Shown here in pieces: positions 1-12,068 of a stretch of 55,000 nt of DNA. The stretch is taken from NCBI GenBank assembly GCA_905221605.1, contig CAJNDS010002568.1, forward strand, positions 908,913 through 963,912. The letters run 5' to 3'. The DNA comes from Symbiodinium natans. Its lineage: Eukaryota > Sar > Dinophyceae > Suessiales > Symbiodiniaceae. The notes below the pieces were generated by a model, which saw only the letters and a program-made list of their open reading frames with translations, had not been told where the DNA came from and did not search any database. Made by a program: the position numbers and the translations under genes. Positions within the stretch are counted from its first letter, which is position 1. Every line of letters starts with the position of its first letter.

Positions 1-145
1 CCTGCAAGCCCAAACTCCATCCCACGCAGGAAGCCTCTAAAAGCCCCAAAGAGTAGCAACAAAACCCAGAAAGGCCGAAAACAACCAAAACCACCTAACC
101 TTAGCCTCAAACAAGACCCAGAAAACCCGAAACGCCTTCCAACAA

Positions 146-213
146 CCCTAGCCCTAAACCCTAAACCCCTAAACCCTAAACCCCTAAACCCTAAACCCCT
201 AAGCCCTAAACCC
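146..213 (+). repeat. Interstitial telomere-like array, CCCTAAA orientation
   Basis: About nine slightly irregular copies of CCCTAAA and CCCCTAAA. This is the opposite orientation to the TTTAGGG array that starts about 120 bases later, so the two face each other. There is no gene in the first 900 bases. Confidence 0.85.
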
Positions 214-330
214 CAATCCCTCACCCCGAAACTCTCTAGAAACCCTGAGAAAGCTTTGGCCTGCAGCCCACGGAGCCTCACTCCCGACATGCCCGCCATG
301 GCGCCGAGCAGATGCGGATTTTTGGGTGTC

Positions 331-456
331 GGGTTTAAGGTCTAGGGTTTAGGGTTTAGGGTTTAGGGTTTAGGGTTTAGGGTTTAGGGTTTAGGGTTCA
401 GGGTTTAGGGTTTAGGGTTTAGGGTTAAGTTTAGGGTGTAGGAATTAGGGTTTAGG
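331..456 (+). repeat. Interstitial telomere-like array, TTTAGGG
   Basis: More than a dozen head-to-tail TTTAGGG units with a few variants (TTCAGGG, TTTAAGG). TTTAGGG is the plant-type telomere unit and is also reported from dinoflagellates. The array sits inside the contig, so it is interstitial or subtelomeric. Confidence 0.85.
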
Positions 457-524
457 GTTAATCTCACACGGCGCTTCTCTGTTTAAATAAGGAAGCTTAG
501 GGCCCTACTGCTCCTTGTAGCTCC

Positions 525-660
525 GGTTTAGGGTTTAGGGCTTAGGGCTCAGGGCTTACGGCGTAGGGCTTAGGGCTTCAGGGCTTCAGGGCGCAGGTTT
601 AGGGTTCAGGGTTTACGGTTTGGGGTTTAGGGTTTCGGGTCTAGGGTTTAGGGTTTAGGA
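525..660 (+). repeat. Degenerate telomere-like array
   Basis: TTTAGGG units interspersed with variants such as CTTAGGG, CTCAGGG, TTTACGG and TTTCGGG. It reads as an older, diverged version of the neighbouring array. From 660 to 1,960 I see no recognisable gene: short ORFs exist on both strands but none resembles a known family. Confidence 0.65.
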
Positions 661-1961
661 CCCTTCGGTTCCATGTACCTATACAGTATATACCTGAGAT
701 CTAAAAGCTGCTAGATTGGAACTCATCTAAAGCCCAAGTTTAAACGACATGTACCGTTAGGGGAGGGTTTTGTGGGCTTGGGGTGTGTTACTTAGGGCTC
801 GGGGCTTGTCGTGTTCTTTGTTGGGATGCTTATAGGGGTTTTAGGGTTTGGGGCGTGTTTCAGAATTTCATGGGAAAGGGGTTTAGGGGTTTTCCGGATT
901 TGGGCTGGTAGGGCTGGAAGGCATCATTGGCCTACAGCAAAGGCCCTACCCAAGAAGATTCAACGAAAGAAGTCCTGAGGTTTTCAACGACACACATTCA
1001 CTCCCCGGTGGCCTTCCTGAACCTGCGCCTTTTCACGAAGCATCAAGCTTCAGTAAGCGTCAGCTGTTTTCAACATGCCGCTGCCCCCAGCATGCATCCA
1101 GTGCAAGCAAACTACGACATACGTGTTTTGAGTAGCGAGGCGACGCGCTGTTGCCTCCTTCCACTGCTCCAAGCCACTTTTGATTACGCCGCCCGGCGCA
1201 GCGGGCTCACAGCTGACCAAGAGATGCGAATGAACTCGAGCTTTCAACACGTCCCCTTGCTGGACAGCCATCCGCGGAAGGTGGCAGCTGAGTAAAAACA
1301 TCATGCTTATGAGCGGCCAACCGGGCTGCATGGAAATGAGGAGGAACATGGCGGACTGCTGGCGCCGGACACGAGCGACGTGTCAGTTTCAGCCAGTGTG
1401 TCCATTCCGCCACAGCAGCATGCAGAGGCGCGCCAGCCATGTGCCAACACAGACACCCTCGCAAGTGCAAGGTGATGTCTCAAATGGGCGTCGACAAGCC
1501 TAGCGCCAAGGCCCGCTCTCTGGCGCAAGCACCTCCCTCATCGCTGACAATCCACACGCTGCCGTTTCCGTAGCAGGCTTGATCTAAACGTGGTGTGGCC
1601 TGGAAGCAGCGAGATCTTTACTGCAGTCATCTACTTCACGACAGCAGGGACCTGGCTTGCTACTGCTGCTGATCTAACACCACATGCAGCAAAAAGGACC
1701 ACACCGAAGATTTGCATGACATGTGAAACTGAGAGACCGTGCAAAAGGATGGGCAGAGTTAGACTTAGATGGCGCCTGCCCAGCACTGATGCTCCGATTT
1801 CCTTCACAAATCACATCGCCCGGCCTTTCAAGTTGCCCGTCGCGACAAAAAGCCGTAGCAATCTTGCCTAGCAGTGATGCCGTCACGTGGAAGGCAAATG
1901 GCCGATCACGAAGCCGAGGGCTGGGCCTGCTGGTGTTCTGACGCAGGACTTTCGATTCGGT

Positions 1962-2061
1962 GTAGGGTTTAGGGTTTAGGGTTTAGGGTTTAGGGTTTAG
2001 GGTTTAGGGTTTAGGGTTTAGGGTTTAAGGTTTAGGGTTTAGGGTTTAGGGTTTAGGGTTT
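1962..2061 (+). repeat. Interstitial telomere-like array, TTTAGGG
   Basis: About fourteen near-perfect TTTAGGG units with a single TTTAAGG variant. It is more homogeneous than the array at 525-660, suggesting recent expansion or gene conversion. Sequence from 2,061 to 2,530 holds no recognisable gene. Confidence 0.9.
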
Positions 2062-2537
2062 GCTACGCGGGACAGTGTCAAAACGCTGTTAGGCTTTGGC
2101 TGACACACCAAGAAGAGTGCAGTGGCGCCAGCACGCCGACCTTCACTGAAGCCGGCTCAGGCGGCAATCAGGCTGGGCCTCAGTCTCACATGCAGAAGCC
2201 CGGCACTCGTCTTGCGCACTGAAGCCAGATCCCTTGACCCCCCTCACGGACACAGAAAACCTGAAAGTCGCGTGAAAGTCGCGTCAAACAAAAGCAAAAA
2301 AACCAACCTGGAAGCGCAAAACAAGCGCAAAACAGGCCCCACTGCTGCTGCTTCTGCTTCGAGCTACTTCTGCTTCGAGCAAAGATTGCGACATTATTGA
2401 GTCATTGTTGGCTCACGTTTTGTCATTCTTGAGTCATTCTTGAATTAAACAAAATTCTTTTTGTGCCATTTTGAACAACGTGTCCAAATTTAGAGTTTAC
2501 ATTTTTTGCTCTGCATCAAACGATGTTGTTGTGCATT

Positions 2538-2614
2538 GTAGTGACGTTGCAGTGACGTTGAAGTGACGTTGTAGTGACGTTGTAGTGATTTTGCAGTGAC
2601 GTTGCAGTGACGTT
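2538..2614 (+). repeat. 11-bp tandem repeat (GnAGTGACGTT)
   Basis: Seven head-to-tail copies of an 11-bp unit, GTAGTGACGTT with variation mainly at the second base; one unit has TGATTTT instead of TGACGTT. Each complete unit carries TGACGT, the core recognised by many bZIP factors, but any regulatory meaning is speculation. Reading frames across it give Asn/Val/Thr-type repeats that look like by-products of the repeat. Confidence 0.85.
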
Positions 2615-2619
2615 GCACC

Positions 2620-5600
2620 GTACTGCTGTTGCTGCTGAGCTTCTCGGGTAGATGCCAGTTTCTGCGACACTGGCGGCACTTACGTGTTCGTGGTCTCCTG
2701 GACAAACGAAGCGGGAGAGAGACCACACCAAACTCGCACTAGAGCTCACAAACCACCAATGCTTGAAGATTCTCTTCCCTTTCTCTTCGAAGCAACAGCT
2801 ATCCACAAGACACTCGTGAGAAAGACCCAAACTCTTAGCAGTTGTCTCGAAAACCGTTTCTCCCCACAAACCTGACCCTTTAGGCCATTCGTGAGATCAT
2901 GTCCTGCAAAGTCCTTAAAGACCGCACCAATGTGACGCCAAGACTGTTTGTGGACCTTCACTTAGAACACGCACTCGAAGGCACAGTGGGAGAGGTCTCC
3001 TCTTCCCAGCAAGGAGGCGACTCTTGGGAGAGGCACCCTCATCCTCCTCTTACCGGAATGTCAAAAATACCACACGCATCTTGCTCCGTCATGAAATCAC
3101 TGCCCAGAAACCAGGCAGTACTGATTTCTTCTTGCCCCGGTACCACGACCCAGCAACGCACAGCTTGAGGTGTCAGGGAAAGGTTTGACGCACCGAGGTC
3201 TTTGAGGTGAACTCCATGCCATTCAAGCCACATGAGAGCCACCAAAGTGCAAACCAGCCATTGCCAAGCTCCAGAAGAGTTTACCCCTTGCATCTCTAGC
3301 CAGGGCACTGCAAGCTCGACCTTCTCCTGGATCTCACCTTACCTTGCAGGACTGTTTCTTCCCCGCAGGGCAAGACTTGCCAGTGCAAACTTTTCTCACC
3401 AGGCGCGCGGGGGCGTGAGCAGAGCTCAGTCAACATGTCAGATTAATCAAACACGCAAGCCGGAGGTGAGACGGACGTGGTACCGGTTCCGGTCCGAAGT
3501 CCTTGCCCGTAGGCTAGACCTACTCTACCTACGGCTCCTCCACTGACTGCTACACCCTACCATAGGCAGGGGCTGGCCAGTGGGTTCTCAGGGGCTATCG
3601 AGGCAGCTCACCCTGATGTAAAAACCGGGACACCCATGCCCAGGGGCAGGGACTGTGAAGAGTGTGAGGTTTTCCAGACGTACCCACGCCTACTTACTGG
3701 CAGGGAAATGACCCCGTCCTAAGTGGCGGTACTCTCCAGCCTTGCAGGGCTTTTGGTTCCCCCAAGCACCCTTGTAGCTGCGTAGCCGTCCAGGATTTTT
3801 GGTTTACCCTCAACCTTTGCGCTGGGGCTTTGAACGCCCCTAGCCTTCGGACTGAACTGCACAGCATCAAGGGTTGGTTGACCCTCAACCCTGCACTCCG
3901 CCGACGCTATCACCCTCCATGGCTCATGGCTTAAGCTCGGGTTCAGCTGAGAACCGGTACTATAGACCCAAGCCCGCCAGCCCGGGATAGGGGCAAACTC
4001 GACAGATGAACTTGCAGGCTAATTAAAGCACCTTGAAGGCGAGACGCGTCAGCCACAGCTGCTCCTCTCCACCTTGGCGCCCACCTTAACCTAGCAGCCA
4101 CTGCGGCTAGCTAGGGAGGCTTTTCTGTTCTTCACTGGTCCACCAGTGCCCTAAGGCACGGCTCACCCCGAACATGAGTCCCGGCACCTGACTACGGCTG
4201 CAGATTGGCTCACCTACCCTCTATACAAGCTAAGCGACGGGTGGCCCCGGAAGTCTCGCTCTTACTAACCGGGACCAAACATCCATGCCGGAGCCAGCGC
4301 TGGACATTCCTTACCCGGCCGCTTGACGGGGCAGACGTGGCCATGAAATTGGACAGCGGCAGAAAATCCACAGGCGTTCTCGCTCTTACTAACCTGCCAT
4401 CTTACCGCCTACACCACCAGCAAGGTGGCACTATACAAGAGGGGAGCAGAGAGAGCTCTACTAGTCCTTACCTCTCAAAATTTTTGGCCCTAGCGTGCTG
4501 GAAAGCTCCACAAACAGCACGCTGGGACAGCAAAACTACTAATCCAACCCTGGCCTTTAGGCCGGGTGGACGATTCCTACTTGAGCAAGACTTCCCAATC
4601 ATTGAAGAGCCACCAGCTTGAGTGGCCTGACCCTGGCCCTTCGGCCGGGAAGGCATAGTCGACCCAGCCGCACTTGTCTCTGCTGCGGCTGGGCAGTCGA
4701 TTCACCCTCAGCTGTTGCATACAGCAGTACGGGGCTGAATACACTGCGACGACTTGCACCCAGCCATTATTCGTAGTCCGTCAAGAAATGATATCACCCC
4801 ACCCAAAGGCGGGGGTCCCCAGGGCGCTCCGTGAGAGTCATCTTAAACCCTTACTAGGGCCGGAAGGGCAACAACTCTCTTAGGCACCCACTCTGCACCA
4901 ACCCTTGCCAGCTCACAGCCAGACCCTATAGGGGTCCCCGGCGGTAGCACAGCTTTTCCGGGCTAGTTCATCCTAGACAGGACTCGAAACCTGAAGCGCC
5001 AGCCCGAACCTTCAATCAGCCAAAAACCAGGGCAATCCAGCAAAACAAAGCATGACCCACGCTGTGCCATTCGCGGGACACCTCAAGCCGTAGTGTGCCC
5101 ACTCACACAACCAAGCGCGCCAAGCCCACATACCTCAAGCTTTGGCCCTGGCGGGTTCGGTCTCTCTGCAACATCGGCTGTTGAGCCTCCCTCTCTTCAC
5201 CCGTTGTATGGCCAAAGGCAGTGCTGCAGCGGGAGGTATGGAACTGGGGTTGGAACTCAGATTCCTTCTGCTCCCTTTCTACAGAACCGGTCCTCACGAC
5301 TACTACACCCTACCTACAGGCAGGGACTAACCAGGTAGCCCCCTGCAGCATGTGGGTGTTCACAAGAGCAATTCCGACGGCAACTCCGTAGAGCCAGTTC
5401 ACGCACGTAACTATTCCCCACCTCAGCCCAAAGGCAAGCGGCAAGGGAGTAGAACAGCTACCAAGCTCTTAATTCCGCGCCAAGAGGACAACTCCACTTG
5501 ACCATTCCGCTCACGCAATTCCTACCCCACGGATCTTTGGCAGCGCAAACCCCTCGACTACTGTGGCCCTTCACCAACAGGAGTGGCCTCAACCAACTCC

Positions 5601-5830
5601 CAGCTAGCGTCTTCGTCGATGGTAGCCAGAGCACGCCGCCCATTACAAAGAAGCAGAATGCGAATGAGACCAACATAGCGGATTCTGCGGCCGGTCTGAT
5701 CTTCCATCCATCTGCCATCAATGGGGCAAACAGTGAAGGTGATGTACCGTACCGTCGCTTCTGCACAGCACCTGAATGCATGTAGGTACAAGACCGGACG
5801 GCCTGTGTCAACCCGAAGTTGCCATGTCCC
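2620..5830. other. Unassigned region with short recurring motifs
   Basis: No ORF here resembles a family I know. Short phrases recur: CTACACCCTACC..AGGCAGGG near 3,550 and 5,302, CTCGCTCTTACTAACC near 4,256 and 4,379, and small stem-loops of the form GGCCTTTAGGCC or GGCCCTTCGGCC near 4,554 and 4,637. This could be decayed repeat sequence or an unrecognised structured non-coding repeat. I cannot assign a function. Confidence 0.4.
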
Positions 5831-5834
5831 GTAG

Positions 5835-6527
5835 TTGCCCCACGCCCAGTTTCTGGAGCGCGTCACTCTGAGGAAATGGACTCGGTGTTCAGGACACTTG
5901 ACTCATGTGGTGAGCACTATGGTAGATGGATGTCCCAAGCACTTTCGGGCGAAGTCAATCAAGCGCATAATCCCTTTGAAGATTGGGTTGGAGCATTGTC
6001 AACATGTGCTCAAGGAGCATGATCCTTCGGATACATTGGCTCCTCCCATTCTGAAGGAGAAAGAGGATGGTGTGCCTGATCAGATTGACGGTGAACCGGA
6101 CAAGGCCTTTGAGGGCAGTGTGTCTGATGGTCCGACCACGGACATGAGCAAAGTGGGACCACCCGCAGCATGGGTGAAAGAGCATGGAGGAACGGTGAAT
6201 TGTCCAGCGTGTGGACCGAAAAGAGGTAAGGCGAATCACAATGCTGAATGCCGAAAGCGGTATGACGACTGGTTGAAGAATCAGCGACAGAGGTTGGAAA
6301 GAACAGAGCCGACCACTGAAGTTCTGGATGCGAGTACAAGAAGCTCCAAGGATGCGTGGGTGATAGAAACTGGAAGTGAGCCTTCACTCCTGAAACGTTC
6401 TAGAACTTCGCATGTTTTGCCACCAGCATCCTATACATATGATGACATCCGTCCCTTGCATCACTTAGAAATGGCATCACATCTTTTGGCAGTCAGACGC
6501 ATACCATCAGTAAACCGAACCTATTGA
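5835..6527 (+). pseudogene. Relic C, left part: copia-like polyprotein fragment
   Basis: This 230-codon plus-strand frame contains a short Cys/His segment: C-P-A-C, then HNAEC followed by a basic stretch (about residues 122-150). From memory, dinoflagellate Ty1/copia polyproteins carry such a C-x2-C...H-x3-C patch in the linker between integrase and RT. No integrase or RT motif is present in this piece. Matching copia linker and RT sequence on the same strand resumes at about 43,690, beyond the nested stack. I infer that both pieces come from one old copia element (relic C), split when element A inserted. The residues before about position 50 are not recognisable and the true start is unknown. 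Confidence 0.45.
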
Positions 6528-6724
6528 AAAAGCAATAGGTCACCGGAGGTATGCGTACGAACAAACAATCACCCAAACCGAAAGCTGCCAAAAGAAGGTG
6601 AGTGCCATTCTCGCCAGTCACATCTACCCAAAGCCAAGAAGTGAGAACGGTACTCACCCGCATGCATCCCATATGTGCAGAAAAGCTCACTGCAACAGTA
6701 AAGCACCGACAGCTGTGTAAAAAC

Positions 6725-6860
6725 AGGGAGCATCCCCATGGGGGAAAGAACCGCGCACCATGGTTAGCCACCCCCGCTCCACAACCGCCGGCACTCGACA
6801 TGGTGATTTACAGGAGGCATCCTCATGGGGGAAACAAAGTACCGCGCACCATGAGCAGCA
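6725..6860. repeat. Imperfect direct repeat in the 3' region of element A
   Basis: A segment built around CATCCNCATGGGGGAAA and ACCGCGCACCATG occurs at about 6,725-6,771 and again at about 6,811-6,860. It lies just downstream of the RNase H stop, where YR retroelements carry their split or inverted terminal repeats. It could be a remnant of such a structure. Confidence 0.5.
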
Positions 6861-6905
6861 CAACCTGCCACACCTCTGCATGCAAGCGCACAAAAAGTAC
6901 GATGC

Positions 6906-8447
6906 TCATTGCGACAATTCGCGCCACTTATTAAGGGGCAGCTCCCAAAGCAAACGGGCCTCAGGTGGGAAAAGGCGGATGTCATGGTTATACGCCCACA
7001 AAACAGGCAAAGCACAGGACACTCTGTAAGCTGGAAGCCATTCCTCAGGTAATGCAGACACGCCATCCCATCGGCTGAGGAAGTCAGCCTTGTCATTATG
7101 ACAGCCAGAGATGTGGGATGTATCAAGCTCCACATGCGAACGCCACGCATGAATAGCCAATTGCTGCACAAAAGCAGCCAACGGCTGAACGGTTGTGAAG
7201 AGCTTTGTGCAAACAGCCTCAGTGCCTGTGTTATCAGACCAGCTGGGTATGCGAACCCGACATCTGCCACCGACGCAGGATGTGGCAAATACATGGACAA
7301 GAGCTATCTGGGCCAAAGTTTCATAGCAAACAATATCCAGATTTGCAGGGGACTGCATGGAAATACCCCGCTGCGAAAAATCGGACACTTCAAAACGCTC
7401 AGCGAACCATAAGCGTGGTTGACCGGGAAACTCAACCCAGCCACCAATGCCAACGTTCTGACCGCTAGCGCAAGCATCTGCGGCCAGCTTCACCGAGGGC
7501 TCAAACGGTGTCGCGTTCAACGGGCGCAAAATTTGCGGCTGCTCACACCAATCACGCCAGAAACTCAAAAAAGAGATACTCAACGAAGAGAGCTTGCGAC
7601 GGTCAGTCGTTGGGTCAGCAACACGCGCCCACAACCGCTTGCCAGTGAATTGAACCTGTGTAAGATCGGCCTTGCACTTCACATCCACGTGACGAACACT
7701 AAGTAAGCGTGACCCTACACGAATACTCGTGCCAGGTGGTGTACGCGAAAAAATCATGTCTGAATCCAGACAGGTTGGCAGCTGCTGCCATGCAAATGCG
7801 CTGAAGGAAAAATTTGTCGCTAAAGGGCGTTCCATATCGTGGTACAGACTACACAACCACGGCCGCAAAGTAGGCGAAATTTGCACAACCCAATGCAAGA
7901 GCCCAATGATACGCCCCAAATCCTTGCGACACAACTTCGTTGCCTTCAGGACGAAATTCACCGCCTCCAGCAGTTTCTGCACCTTAGGAGCAAGTAAGCA
8001 AAAAGCCTCTGCGCGAAAATGCAATTCCCAGCCAATAAACTGGACCGTGGCCGCCAATTGAAGCTTTCGCCACGAAAGAGGAAAACCGAAGGTTTGGCAA
8101 AAACCAATCACTACCGCCGCCGACACCGGCAGCATCTGAGCGTCTTGATACAACAGGGCATCGTCCACATACATCATTAGGATGTGTGCCACCCAAATTA
8201 GGCGGTGAGAGCATCTTACGAAAAAAGCAGCAAGACGCTGCCACCAGTGTGCCGAAAATTTGGCTCCAAACGGAGCCACCCTATAGAAAAACAAACGTTT
8301 TCCTAATCTAAACCCCAACAACCCCCGTTTACTCTCCCGAACTCTCATAGTTTTATGCGCGGCGGATATGTCCAAAGTGCAAGCAGCCAGCTTTGCAGAA
8401 GAACCGCGAATGGGGACGCCACATTGCACATCATGAAGTCCGGGCAA
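6906..8447 (-). pseudogene. Element A reverse transcriptase-RNase H (frame-broken upstream)
   Basis: This frame covers most of the RT palm and the whole RNase H domain. The RT catalytic box reads MMYVDDALL (about residue 92) and is preceded by the conserved FYRVAPFGAKFSAHWWQ region. The RNase H part has the expected acidic residues: LAADACASG, then CYETLAQ, then WSDNTG, then HISGCHNDKADFLSRW at the C-terminal end. RT and RNase H copy element RNA into DNA in DIRS-type elements. The RT N-terminus (LIIDPTVS) lies in another frame at about 8,450-8,671, so one indel near 8,450 breaks the gene. The protein aligns along its length with the RT-RNase H of element B. Confidence 0.85.
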
Positions 8448-8449
8448 GC

Positions 8450-10854
8450 AAAACTTCTCAGGACAGATACCGTGGGATCAATGATGAGCCGTGGGTCGCG
8501 TCCCAACGCATGCACAATGTTAGCCTTACCAATCGCAAGTTGAGGCCAGCGATCTTGCGCAGTTTGAAGGTCCGGCACCTCCTCCAAAAAACCGGCTTGT
8601 ACTTCTTTTTCAAGCAACCTTTCCAACAGGGCAGGGTCATCCTCTGCACCCTCCAATAATTGCCTGTACACAGCAGGAAATCATGCTCATCCAGTGCAGG
8701 GGCGGCAGATGATGCAACAGGAACGAAAACGCCACTCGCTGGTATATCGTGCCGAACACCGGTAGGCACCCCTGCAAGCAAGGCGGCCACAAGGCCTCGT
8801 CCGGGTCGTGCATGACCTGGGCTAACTTCCGCAACGCATGGAGTGCATATGGTTGGCCCTCAGGGACATCCCATGCCGGAGCCTCATGTCCTTGGGCTTT
8901 GAACCACCCATTCCAAATTTCCCGCAAGTCTGAAACCTCGGCCTCAGTGAAAAGCGGAGAAGTAGACGCCTCTTTGGTTTGCGCGCTCAGGCGGTTCGGA
9001 TTTTTATCTTCCAGCTGAAGCGCTGAAGTTGCGGGCGCAACCCCGAAAACACGTCCTCCACGCCTGGTTGTGGCTCGGCCCAATCTGGAACAGAGTAAAT
9101 CCCGCCCCCATCTTGCGAGGCTCTAGGGAAAGACCCCAGACGGCGTGTTGGTATGCAAGCAACGGCATCCGGAATGGATAACTGCACACCCTCAGCTGGT
9201 GCCGGAAACAAAGGCAAGACCTTCTCCGCATAGACTTCAGCCAGACGGGCCGGATATAAAGCAGTCTGCCGCGAAACATATGTGCCATCCGCATCGCGTT
9301 GGCCTAAAACCTTGTGATGAGCGTCTCGCCCATGGGGGCATGCACATGCCAGGGCTTGAAGGGGCCGCCATGACGAAGCAAAGATCCAGTGCTTCAGATA
9401 TGGCATGCCAAACATACAGGCAGCCACAACATTCACATCCGCAGAAACCTCCTGCAAGTAACGACGAACCACGGGCTCCAACCAACTCATGGCATTCCGT
9501 GGTTGCTCAAGTGATGTATGCCCCCCGGACTGGTAAACAGCCATGAGCAATTGGACCGTACGCGACAGTAAAGTAAAACTCGTCAGAACCTTCTCCTGCA
9601 TGACCGCCGTGTTATCGGGCAACCCGTCCAAGAATTCAGCGGAGGGCCATCCTTGTCCATCAACTTCAAACGGCTATACTCACCGCACGGTGGGGACCCA
9701 TGGGCCATGGAACATTTCCCAGAAAAGCAAATTCTTAAAACTTTTTCACCAAGGCATCTTGTAAAAGGTCGTGCGACGCATCCAGCAGCACATCGATTGA
9801 TAGAACAGGCGCCCCATGCTCTTGCAATGCCTGGCTCAAGGGGGAAGCATACCCACTGCAGATGTCCAGAAAAAACCGAGGTGCAGCAGGTGTTGGAACG
9901 TGCACCGACTCAGACACGCGTGGGATCTCCACAGTTTGATGCGGAAAATTGAAACCTGCAAGAGCTTCCGGCGAAACCTCCGGCAACGTATAGGCTGTCA
10001 AAGCCCAGCGTTCACCTTGCCACGGCATGGTTGCATGCCATAAAGCACCATTGAATGCAAAGGGTGTCTCCTTGGTGCAAACCAACCGACCCGACAATGA
10101 AACAAGGCACATCCCCTGTCGGCTCTTCCAGCCACAACTGGCCGTCACGAAAAATCTCCTAAGGCGACATTATAATTTAATGATCCAGGTAAGTTGGCAA
10201 GATCCCGGTGCGGCAAAGTTTGGACACACAAGGAGACACATATTGCATTCCACGTGCCTGTAGGCCACCATTGCTTCAAGAAACCGTTAAGCGCCCTAAC
10301 AACCTCAGGAAAATTACGCGTGACCGAAGTCACTGCACTCCGGTCTCGCACTTGCACGCCAAAATTCCAGTAGCCGGTTTGCTTGGAAGAAGCATCCGCC
10401 AGACATGGGCGAGTTGAGCGGCTGCCCCACTCCACCAAACCACTGGAGCGCAACAAGGCCAAGCATTCTGCAAAAGACGATGAACCCGGGCGGGGCTCCA
10501 TCATGGTCACATCCACAGCACTTGCCTCCGCAGCAACACAGGCCGCGGCGGGCCTTCACAGGGCGCCTCAACAGATTGACTGACAGACACCTTCTCAGGC
10601 ACGCCACCTTGAGCCTGCAAAACAATAGCGCTGCTGGATACCACACGCTCAGTCTCACCCTGCCCTTGGCTACCTGCAAAGACAGCCAATGCATCGGACT
10701 GAAGCTGTTTCGCCTCTACTCCCTCAGACGGAACCTGCAAAACGGAGGTTGGAGCACGCCCTAACGAAAACACCTCACCACTTAAAGTAAGGTCCTTCAC
10801 AGTTGATGGCTCGGCCTCAAGGTCGCCCACCGACGTTCCCAACCCCTCTTTCCA
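8450..10854 (-). pseudogene. Element A Pol N-terminal half: dioxygenase-like and methyltransferase-like domains
   Basis: Several frames together match element B Pol. The order is a linker (10,507-10,854), a 2OG-Fe(II) dioxygenase-like fold (about 9,990-10,400), a methyltransferase-like domain (about 9,270-9,890), and the stretch leading into RT. The dioxygenase part keeps HRD (the HxD motif), GGQLWLE, and a distal HATMPWQGER, i.e. His and Arg nine residues apart. The methyltransferase part has FLDICSG...LSID (motif I-like). In another frame at 9,683-9,703 it has HGSPPCGEYS, a C5-MTase motif IV-like site, followed by LEQPRNAMSW (motif VI-like). At least four frameshifts separate these pieces, so the copy is dead. 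The active-site residues are nevertheless still readable. Confidence 0.7.
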
Positions 10855-12068
10855 TCAATGAGGAGTCGCCTTGTGATCCTTCGCCGAGTGTTCACCGAGG
10901 CACGGCTTGCCCGGCACAGCCATTACACCACACAAATGCTCAAACTTGCAATCTCGGCCCCGCTTGCAACGACCCCACTGATATTCCCGGCACAGGTTCT
11001 TACGTTCACCCCCTTTGCCGGAGTACCACTGAGCGAGGCGCAGACCCCCCCGACGTTGACTTGATTGCGTTGACGATCTTCCTGCCCTTTCTTGCCTTTG
11101 CCGGCCCCCTTGGACGGACCACGCTCCTGCCCCTTGCCCCCACGAAGAACCTCATTGAAGAATTTCGCAAGAGCAGGCCGTGGCTGCAACAACTGTTGAA
11201 CCTCTGCCAAAGAGCAGATGGGGCCCGAAGGCCCGACTCGGACGGGAAACGCTCAAAGGCTTTAGACAAAAAACGTCTGTTATACTCCCTTAAAGTGTGC
11301 AGATGTGCAGCACCGCACATGGCCAGCGCCACTGCTTGGAGTTCTAAACAGGATTGCATGGTGCGGCGGCCCATGCCTTGCGCACTGACATCCCTGCTCG
11401 GCACCTCGTCAAACACGATCTTCTCCAGCTCCAATTTGGCCATTTTCGCTGGCCTCTGCAGCATTTGTTGCTCAAGCATGTCTTCCGACATACGGTATTT
11501 CCAGTGTATCCATTTCCAACGCTTGTCCTGAATTTGTTTGGCCATGAGGGCCAGCAAGCGTTGTGAGATCGTTTCGGGACAGATGATCTCTGAGGGATAC
11601 CTGCTTTCGAAGCGTTGCACAAGGGATTTGACCAACTCAGGGCGTAGTTTCTTAGGGAAAGCCTCGACCCAACTAGCATCCGAAACGGGTGAAATGCCTG
11701 GTGCACTGCTGGCGGCCTTGGGCTTCGGGCCCTGCGACAACGCTTGGCATCTTTGCCACAGCAAACGCACACGTGCTGTAAGTAAAGGCTCGGATATATC
11801 CCCGGGAAACGTCAGGCCTTGCAGAAAGGCATCTAAACCTTGCAAATCCACGGACACCAACGCGAACTCCTGTGGCGTGAAAGGCAGGAAATCTGGATGC
11901 ATGGAGACCGGGATATTCACTTCCGCAAGCAACTGCGCCATCGTAGTCGTCCCCGTCGAAACCGGGCCTCCGAGGACGGGCACAGCGGTGGAAAAGCTTC
12001 CCCCCCCCCCCCAAGTAGGAGGGTATCAGTTGAAAGTCGGCATCTTCCCCATCAGACAACCCAGCCAT
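10855..12068 (-). pseudogene. Element A Gag-like protein with CCCH zinc finger
   Basis: Starts at MAGLSDGEDADF (ATG at 12,066-12,068). A run of about 13 C's at 12,000 shifts the frame, and most of the body is read at 11,006-11,983. Conserved with element B: W(V)E.FP.KL, KWI-WK-RMS, the RP.K..K.E..I.DE.P.R block and a GAHLH segment. The last part, in a third frame, is a CCCH finger (C-x7-C-x5-C-x3-H: LCREYQWGRCKRGRDCKFEH), then CLGEHSAKDH. The stop is a TGA at 10,855-10,857 in frame with the following Pol. I infer a nucleocapsid role from position and the RNA-binding type of finger; the family is not one I can name. Confidence 0.65.

Noticed and set aside
146-660. A true chromosome end at the left edge
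   Set aside because: The arrays face both ways, are degenerate, and non-telomeric sequence lies on both sides.
927-1530. Overlapping ORFs of 66-122 codons
   Set aside because: Both strands and several frames are open, none with recognisable motifs; probably chance.
3900-5100. Possible rRNA or other structural RNA because of GGCC..GGCC stem-loops
   Set aside because: No stretch matches conserved rRNA segments I can recall; stems are short and irregular.
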